From NCBI GenBank assembly GCA_036505215.1, contig DASXTW010000201.1:1-9189 (forward strand): a stretch of DNA of 9,189 bases, in the 5' to 3' direction. The position numbers and the translations under genes are program-made. This document shows, in pieces, positions 5,112-9,189 of the stretch; positions within the stretch are counted from its first letter, which is position 1; every line of letters begins with the position of its first letter. The stretch is from DASXTW01 sp036505215 (GTDB taxonomy: Bacteria > Actinomycetota > UBA4738). Under the pieces are notes generated by a model. The model saw nothing but the letters and a program-made list of their open reading frames with translations, was not told the origin of the DNA and searched no databases.

Positions 5112-6860
5112 ATGCCGCAGCAGAGGATGCCCGATCCCGAGGAGCAGCTGGAACGCTACGAGAAGGACATCCACCAGCTCCAGACCCAGATCAAGTTCCT
5201 CGAGGACGAGACTGCCCTGCTCCGGCGACGTCTGACCAACTCCCCCCGCCAGGTGAAGGTGCTCGAGGAGCAGCTTCTCCAGAGCCGGGGCGAGCTTTCC
5301 CGAGCGGTGGCCCAGAACGAGAAGCTGGTGGCCGTGCTGCGCTCCGAGCGTGACCGGATCGAGACCCTGAAGGAAGAGGTCGAGAAGCTGGCCCGACCCC
5401 CGGCCACCTTCGGGGTGTTCCTCCGGGAGAACGACGACGAGTCTGTGGACGTCTTCACCGCCGGGCGGAAGATGCGGGTCAACGTCGATCCCACGATCGA
5501 CCGCAAGCGGTTTCGCCGAGGGGTCGAGGTCATCCTGAACGAAGCGCTCAACATCGTCGACGTGCTGGACCAGGATGTGCTGGGCGAAGTCACCACCGTC
5601 AAGTCGCTTCTCGGCGAGGACCGGGCCCTGCTGATCGGCCGGGGCGACGAGGAGATGGTGGCCATGCTCTCGGCCGACGTCCGGGGCGCGCTGCGGGCGG
5701 GCGATCCCGTCCTGTACGACCCCAGATCCGGCTACGCCCTGGAGGCTCTGCCCAAGGAGGAGGTCGAGGAGGCCATCCTCGAGGAGATCCCCGACATCAG
5801 CTATGAGGACATCGGGGGGCTGGGCAAGCAGATCGAGGACATTCGCGATGCGGTGGAGCTCCCGTTCCTGTACGCCGAGCTGTTCGTCGAGCACCAGCTG
5901 ACGCCGCCCAAGGGCGTGCTCCTGTACGGGCCTCCCGGATGCGGCAAGACCCTCATCGCCAAGGCCGTGGCGAACTCACTGGCCCAACAGGTCGCCGAGA
6001 AGACCGGCCGGGAGGGCGTCCACTCCTACTTCTTGAACATCAAGGGGCCGGAGCTGCTGAACAAATACGTCGGCGAGACAGAGCGCCAGATCCGCCTCAT
6101 CTTCCAGCGGGCCAAGGAGAAGTCCGAGGAGGGCTTCCCCGTCATCGTGTTCTTCGACGAGATGGACTCGCTGTTCCGGACCCGGGGGTCGGGTATCTCC
6201 AGTGACGTGGAGAACACCATCGTCCCTCAGCTCCTGTCGGAGATCGACGGGGTGGAGACCCTCAAGAACGTCATCGTCATCGGCGCCTCGAACCGCGAGG
6301 ACATGATCGACCCGGCCATCCTCCGGCCGGGCCGGCTGGACGTGAAGATCAAGATCGAGCGTCCGGACGCCGATGCGGGGCGAGACATCCTTTCCAAGTA
6401 CCTGACGGAGGAAGTTCCGCTGCACGAGTCGGAGGTCAAGGGAGACCGGAGCCGGGCAGTTCGCCGGATGATCGACGCCACCATCGACCAGATGTACGCG
6501 ACCAGCGACGAGAACCGGTTCCTAGAGGTGACCTACGCCTCCGGTGACAAGGAGGTCCTGTACTTCAAGGACTTCAACTCGGGCGCCATGATCGAGAACA
6601 TCGTCCGACGAGCCAAGAAAATGGCCATCAAACGGTTCCTCGGCCAGGGGGAGAAGGGCCTGAAGCTGGACGACCTGATCACCGCGATCCGGGACGAGTT
6701 CAAGGAGAACGAGGACCTGCCCAATACGACCAACCCGGATGACTGGGCCCGGATCTCCGGGAAGAAGGGCGAGCGGATCGTGTACGTGCGAACGCTGCTC
6801 GGGGATGCCAGGGGCGAGGGCCGGCAGGTCGAGCGGGTCAACGCCGGGCAGTACCTGTAG
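5112..6860 (+). CDS. mpa: Proteasome-associated AAA+ ATPase Mpa/ARC
   Basis: This 582-residue protein is the hexameric unfoldase that recognises Pup and threads pupylated proteins into the 20S proteasome. Residues ~8-95 are a heptad-rich coiled coil (the Pup-binding region in known homologues). Residues ~97-215 hold the two OB-type domains (starting PATFGVFLREN). The AAA+ domain follows YEDIGGLGKQIED (231-243) and shows Walker A GPPGCGKT (273-280), a pore loop KYVG (318-321), Walker B VIVFFDEMD (345-352), and sensor/Arg-finger region (GASNRED, 391-397; LRPGRLD, 404-410). The last residues are GQYL; a penultimate Tyr in such a tail docks into the alpha ring. The length and domain order match Mycobacterium Mpa and Rhodococcus ARC. 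The ATG is supported by GAGGA just upstream. It lies 92 bp before dop on the same strand. Confidence 0.97.
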   Translation: MPQQRMPDPEEQLERYEKDIHQLQTQIKFLEDETALLRRRLTNSPRQVKVLEEQLLQSRGELSRAVAQNEKLVAVLRSERDRIETLKEEVEKLARPPATFGVFLRENDDESVDVFTAGRKMRVNVDPTIDRKRFRRGVEVILNEALNIVDVLDQDVLGEVTTVKSLLGEDRALLIGRGDEEMVAMLSADVRGALRAGDPVLYDPRSGYALEALPKEEVEEAILEEIPDISYEDIGGLGKQIEDIRDAVELPFLYAELFVEHQLTPPKGVLLYGPPGCGKTLIAKAVANSLAQQVAEKTGREGVHSYFLNIKGPELLNKYVGETERQIRLIFQRAKEKSEEGFPVIVFFDEMDSLFRTRGSGISSDVENTIVPQLLSEIDGVETLKNVIVIGASNREDMIDPAILRPGRLDVKIKIERPDADAGRDILSKYLTEEVPLHESEVKGDRSRAVRRMIDATIDQMYATSDENRFLEVTYASGDKEVLYFKDFNSGAMIENIVRRAKKMAIKRFLGQGEKGLKLDDLITAIRDEFKENEDLPNTTNPDDWARISGKKGERIVYVRTLLGDARGEGRQVERVNAGQYL

Positions 6861-6869
6861 GCACCCCAC

Positions 6870-6899
6870 GCGTCTCGGTCGCTGCGCTCCCTGCGACGC
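6870..6899 (+). repeat. Short inverted repeat between mpa and dop
   Basis: GTCGC (6878-6882) pairs with GCGAC (6893-6897) around a 10-base loop, and GCGTC (6870-6874) can alternatively pair with GACGC (6895-6899). The loop, tgcgctccct, and flanks resemble the small 'CGGTCGCTGCGCTCCCT' type palindromic sequences that recur between genes in many high-GC genomes; this is recalled, not checked. There is no T-run, so a classic terminator is unlikely. Confidence 0.35.
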
Positions 6900-6916
6900 C
6901 CGGGGACCCCGCCGAG

Positions 6917-6922
6917 TAGGCT
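6917..6922 (+). promoter_or_regulatory. Weak -10-like box before dop
   Basis: TAGGCT fits TANNNT and would place a transcription start near 6929, upstream of a strong GAGGAGG ribosome binding site (6942-6948) that sits 4 bases before the TTG of dop. There is no recognisable -35. Read-through from mpa is equally possible. Confidence 0.25.
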
Positions 6923-6952
6923 GGAGGGCCAACAGAAGGCCGAGGAGGACCG

Positions 6953-8437
6953 TTGGCCATCCCGAAGGTCATGGGGATAGAGACCGAGTACGGCATCTCG
7001 GGACCGGGCATGTCCGATTTCAACCCCGTCCTGTCTTCCTCCATGCTGATCAATTCCTACGCCGGTACGCTCCGCCGCATTCGGTGGGACTACGAACAGG
7101 AGTCGCCTCTGCGCGACGCCCGGGGCTTCGAGCCGATCCAGGAGCGCCAGCCCGTGGAAGAGGACCTCGGCCTGGCCAACGTGATCCTGCCCAACGGAGC
7201 CCGCTACTACGTGGACCACGCCCATCCCGAGTACTCCACGCCGGAGTGCGCTACGCCACGGGGACTGGTGGCCCACGACAAGGCGGGGGAGCGGATCCTC
7301 GAGAAGTCCCTCGAGGCGGTGCAACACCTCCTGGGGGCCGGCCAGCGCCTGGCCATCTACAAGAACAACACCGACAGCAAGGGAAACTCCTACGGCTGCC
7401 ACGAGAACTATCTGGTGGACCGGCGGACACCGTTCTCGCGCATCGTTCGCGACCTCACCCCCTTCCTGGTCACGCGGCAGATCTTCACCGGGGCAGGCAA
7501 GGTCGGCTCCGAGAGCCCCCGCGACGAATCCCGAGGAGTCGCGTATCAGCTGTCCCAGCGGGCGGACTTCTTCGAGGCTGAGGTGGGCCTGGAGACCACG
7601 CTCAAGCGACCCATCATCAACACGCGCGACGAGCCCCACGCTGATCCCGAGAAGTACCGGCGGCTCCATGTGATCGTCGGCGACGCAAACATGTGCGAAG
7701 TCGCCACGTTCCTCAAGGTGGGGAGCACCGCCCTGGTACTCAAGTTGATCGAGGACGAGCTGCTTCCCGACCTCTCGCTGGAGACCCCCGTGTCGGCTCT
7801 GCACGAAGTCTCCTGGGACACCTCGTGTCGGCAGACCGTCAAGCTGCGGGACGGCCGGAGGGTCCGGGCCCTCGAGCTGCAGTGGGAGTACCTGGACCAC
7901 GCCAAGAAGTTCGTGAAGGAGAACGAGCCGACGGGTGAGAACGGCGAGGTCCTCCAGTGGTGGGAAGCCATCCTGTCGGGGATCGAGGAGGATCCGCTGT
8001 CACTGCATCGCGAGCTGGACTGGGTGGCCAAGCACCGCCTGGTGGACGCGTACCGCGAGCGCGACGGACTGGACTGGAACAACTCGAAGCTCGCCATGAT
8101 CGATCTCCAGTACCACGATGTTCGCCGGGACCGCGGGCTGTACTACCGGCTGGCGGAGAGCGGAAAGGTCGACCGGCTGACCGCCGAGGCCGAGCTCCAG
8201 AAGGCCATGATGCAGCCTCCCGACGACACCAGGGCCTATTTTCGTGGCCGGTGCATCCAGCGATACCCGCAATCGATCGCCGCCGCTTCCTGGGACTCCA
8301 TCATCTTCGACACCGGTGGGGAGACCTTGCAGCGGGTCCCCACCCGCGAGCCGCTCAAGGGCACCAGCGAGCACGTCGAAGCACTCCTCGAGACGTCGGA
8401 GGACGCGGCCTCTCTGATCGCCGCACTTCAACGCTGA
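6953..8437 (+). CDS. dop: Dop, deamidase of Pup / depupylase
   Basis: Dop (494 residues) converts a C-terminal Gln of Pup to Glu and removes Pup from tagged proteins; it belongs to the glutamine-synthetase-like carboxylate-amine ligase fold shared with PafA. It begins MAIPKVMGIETEYGISGPG, with nucleotide/Mg-binding Glu10 and Glu12. A Dop-type insertion follows (about 37-72, including RWDYEQESPLRDARGF), which separates Dop from PafA. Then come YYVDHAHPEYSTPE (Asp88 is the expected catalytic aspartate), NNTDSKGNSYGCHENY (138-153) and a conserved C-terminal region (RGRCIQRYPQSIAAASWD). The length is near the family norm. The TTG start has a strong GAGGAGG 4 bases upstream, and the N-terminus aligns with known Dop starts. 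Dop is followed by pup after 104 bp containing a separate promoter. Confidence 0.96.
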   Translation: MAIPKVMGIETEYGISGPGMSDFNPVLSSSMLINSYAGTLRRIRWDYEQESPLRDARGFEPIQERQPVEEDLGLANVILPNGARYYVDHAHPEYSTPECATPRGLVAHDKAGERILEKSLEAVQHLLGAGQRLAIYKNNTDSKGNSYGCHENYLVDRRTPFSRIVRDLTPFLVTRQIFTGAGKVGSESPRDESRGVAYQLSQRADFFEAEVGLETTLKRPIINTRDEPHADPEKYRRLHVIVGDANMCEVATFLKVGSTALVLKLIEDELLPDLSLETPVSALHEVSWDTSCRQTVKLRDGRRVRALELQWEYLDHAKKFVKENEPTGENGEVLQWWEAILSGIEEDPLSLHRELDWVAKHRLVDAYRERDGLDWNNSKLAMIDLQYHDVRRDRGLYYRLAESGKVDRLTAEAELQKAMMQPPDDTRAYFRGRCIQRYPQSIAAASWDSIIFDTGGETLQRVPTREPLKGTSEHVEALLETSEDAASLIAALQR

Positions 8438-8498
8438 CCCGATCGTTCGAGACCGACGTTTGGTCCTGCTCCTCGACGACCGAGCGGGAGGCGCGGCC

Positions 8499-8504
8499 TA
8501 CAAT
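8499..8504 (+). promoter_or_regulatory. Putative -10 box of the pup-prcB operon
   Basis: TACAAT is close to the consensus TATAAT and stands out in the 104-bp dop-pup gap. The -35 region is poor (around gacgac, 8475-8480). Transcription would begin near 8511, giving a leader of about 30 bases that carries the pup ribosome binding site. It would let pup and the proteasome core be expressed apart from mpa and dop. Confidence 0.5.
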
Positions 8505-8528
8505 AGCTACCCGAACGCCCGCCGTGAG

Positions 8529-8534
8529 AAGGAG
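8529..8534 (+). promoter_or_regulatory. Ribosome binding site of pup
   Basis: AAGGAG lies 7 bases before the TTG at 8542 and decides that start. An in-frame GTG at 8524 would add six residues (RRSVV-like) and would overlap this site, so it is unlikely. Confidence 0.7.
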
Positions 8535-8541
8535 CGTCGTC

Positions 8542-8742
8542 TTGCCACAGGAACAGGAACAGAAGCGCACCCAGAAGAAGGGCGGAGGAGGCCCGGGCGG
8601 CGACGCCGGGCAGACCGAGACCACCGACAAGGCAGAGAAGTTGAAGGAGGAGATGGACGAGATCCTCGACGAGATCGACTCCGTGCTGGAGGAGAACGCC
8701 GAGGAGTTCGTGAAGTCCTACGTCCAGAAGGGCGGGGAATGA
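8542..8742 (+). CDS. pup: Pup, prokaryotic ubiquitin-like protein (GGE form)
   Basis: The 66-residue protein is the tag that PafA joins through its C-terminal Glu to substrate lysines. The N-terminal ~30 residues are charged and low in complexity (KKGGGGPGGDAG), as in disordered Pup. Residues ~30-52 (KAEKLKEEMDEILDEIDSVL) are the helix that meets the Mpa coiled coil. The end, FVKSYVQKGGE, is the family signature. The final residue is Glu, not Gln, so the protein is ready for ligation without deamidation and Dop would serve mainly to remove and recycle Pup. Its TTG start is supported by AAGGAG 7 bases upstream. The stop TGA overlaps the prcB ATG (ATGA at 8739-8742), so pup and prcB are translationally coupled, as in other actinobacteria. 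Confidence 0.95.
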   Translation: MPQEQEQKRTQKKGGGGPGGDAGQTETTDKAEKLKEEMDEILDEIDSVLEENAEEFVKSYVQKGGE

Positions 8743-9189
8743 CCGACCCCACCGCCGGATTCCCCGACCCCGCCTATCCGCTCGGGGCCAATCCGAGCTT
8801 TGCGGATCTCCTGCGTGCGTCTACTCAGGAGCCGGTCGGCGCGGCGGCGGGATCGCCGCCCGGCACGAGCCCGACCTTCGCGGGGAGAGCTGAGATTCCG
8901 CACGGCACCACCGTTCTAGCGATCAAGTTCGACGGGGGCGTGGTGATGGCCGGCGACCGCCGGGCAGTCGAGGGGTTCTCCATCGCCGACGAACGGATTG
9001 AGAAGGTCTTTCCGGCTGACGACTCGTCCGCGGTGGCCATCGCCGGGGCGGCCGGGCAGGCCACGGAGATCGTCAGGCTGTTCCAGACCGAGCTCGAACA
9101 CTACGAGAAGGTGGAGGGCGACCGTCTCTCGCTGGAGGGCAAGGCCAACCGGCTCGCCCAGATGATCAGGCAGAACTTCCCCATGGCCC
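8739..9189 (+). CDS. prcB: 20S proteasome beta subunit PrcB, N-terminal part, cut by window edge
   Basis: The frame is open from the ATG at 8739 to the right edge (150 full codons). The first 56 residues form a Pro/Ala-rich propeptide (PDPAYPLGANPSFADLL) that would be cleaved at His-Gly|Thr to expose Thr57 as the N-terminal nucleophile (PHGTTVLAIKF). Counting from Thr57 as 1, Asp17 (Asp73 in MAGDRRA) and Lys33 (Lys89 in RIEKVF) are at the canonical active-site positions. The later AIAGAAGQATEIVRLFQ matches the conserved beta-subunit core. PrcB assembles with PrcA into the 28-subunit core that degrades proteins delivered by Mpa. Its ATG overlaps the pup stop by 4 bases; prcA would be expected next, outside the window. 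Confidence 0.96.
   Translation, partial: MTDPTAGFPDPAYPLGANPSFADLLRASTQEPVGAAAGSPPGTSPTFAGRAEIPHGTTVLAIKFDGGVVMAGDRRAVEGFSIADERIEKVFPADDSSAVAIAGAAGQATEIVRLFQTELEHYEKVEGDRLSLEGKANRLAQMIRQNFPMA

Noticed and set aside
4512..5894. Long open frame on the minus strand (460 codons) across trmI and mpa
   Set aside because: It is antisense to two strongly supported genes, its composition is that of a GC-rich shadow frame, and it shows no motif.
6533..7900. Long open frame on the minus strand (455 codons) across mpa and dop
   Set aside because: It is antisense to the ends of two conserved genes and the 92-bp gap between them, with no recognisable domain or ribosome binding site.
7957..8541. Extension of the pup frame upstream to 7957
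   Set aside because: The extension overlaps the 3' end of dop in another frame. A strong ribosome binding site places the start at the TTG at 8542, giving a normal-length Pup.
1..9189. tRNA, rRNA, CRISPR array, insertion sequence or integration site
   Set aside because: No cloverleaf, regularly spaced repeats, transposase motif or terminal inverted repeats were seen on either strand. Detection by eye is limited for weak RNA structures.

Overview
The window is high-GC DNA from a bacterium with a Pup-proteasome system, most likely an uncultured member of the Actinomycetota. The evidence is the conserved block trmI - mpa/arc - dop - pup - prcB, lipoprotein signal peptides, frequent GTG/TTG starts, and several starts that look leaderless. 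Pup systems also occur sporadically in a few other phyla, so the phylum call is an inference; a genus cannot be named.

Left part, minus strand (1-1988). A membrane AAA+ ATPase runs off the left edge with only its N-terminal 224 residues present. It sits 1 base behind a lipoprotein gene in an apparent two-gene operon. Upstream of these, also on the minus strand, is a histidine phosphatase followed by a possible terminator. A second, different histidine phosphatase (2053-2643) is divergent from the first, with only 64 bp between the two starts.

Middle, plus strand (2053-4979). After the second phosphatase comes a lipid-anchored HtrA/DegP-type serine protease with a full catalytic triad and one PDZ domain. 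Its promoter region carries an 11-bp direct repeat that looks like a response-regulator box. Next is a 71-codon remnant of a TtuA/TtcA-like tRNA thiolation enzyme that has lost its ATP-binding loop and its C-terminal part. It abuts trmI, the tRNA m1A58 methyltransferase, whose ribosome binding site lies inside the remnant.

Right part, plus strand (5112-9189). This is the Pup-proteasome locus. Mpa/ARC is the hexameric unfoldase and ends in the proteasome-docking tail QYL. Dop is the Pup deamidase/depupylase. Pup is 66 residues and ends in GGE. PrcB is the catalytic beta subunit, cut by the right edge, with its propeptide and Thr/Asp/Lys active-site residues visible. Together they tag proteins with Pup, recycle the tag, unfold pupylated proteins and degrade them. 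The Pup ligase PafA and the alpha subunit PrcA are not in the window.

The Pup-proteasome genes are a known system. The less ordinary items are the decayed thiolase welded to trmI, the repeated -10-to-start spacing that suggests leaderless mRNAs, the MprA-like repeat before htrA, and the lipoprotein/membrane AAA pair. No RNA gene, CRISPR array, insertion sequence or integration site was seen.
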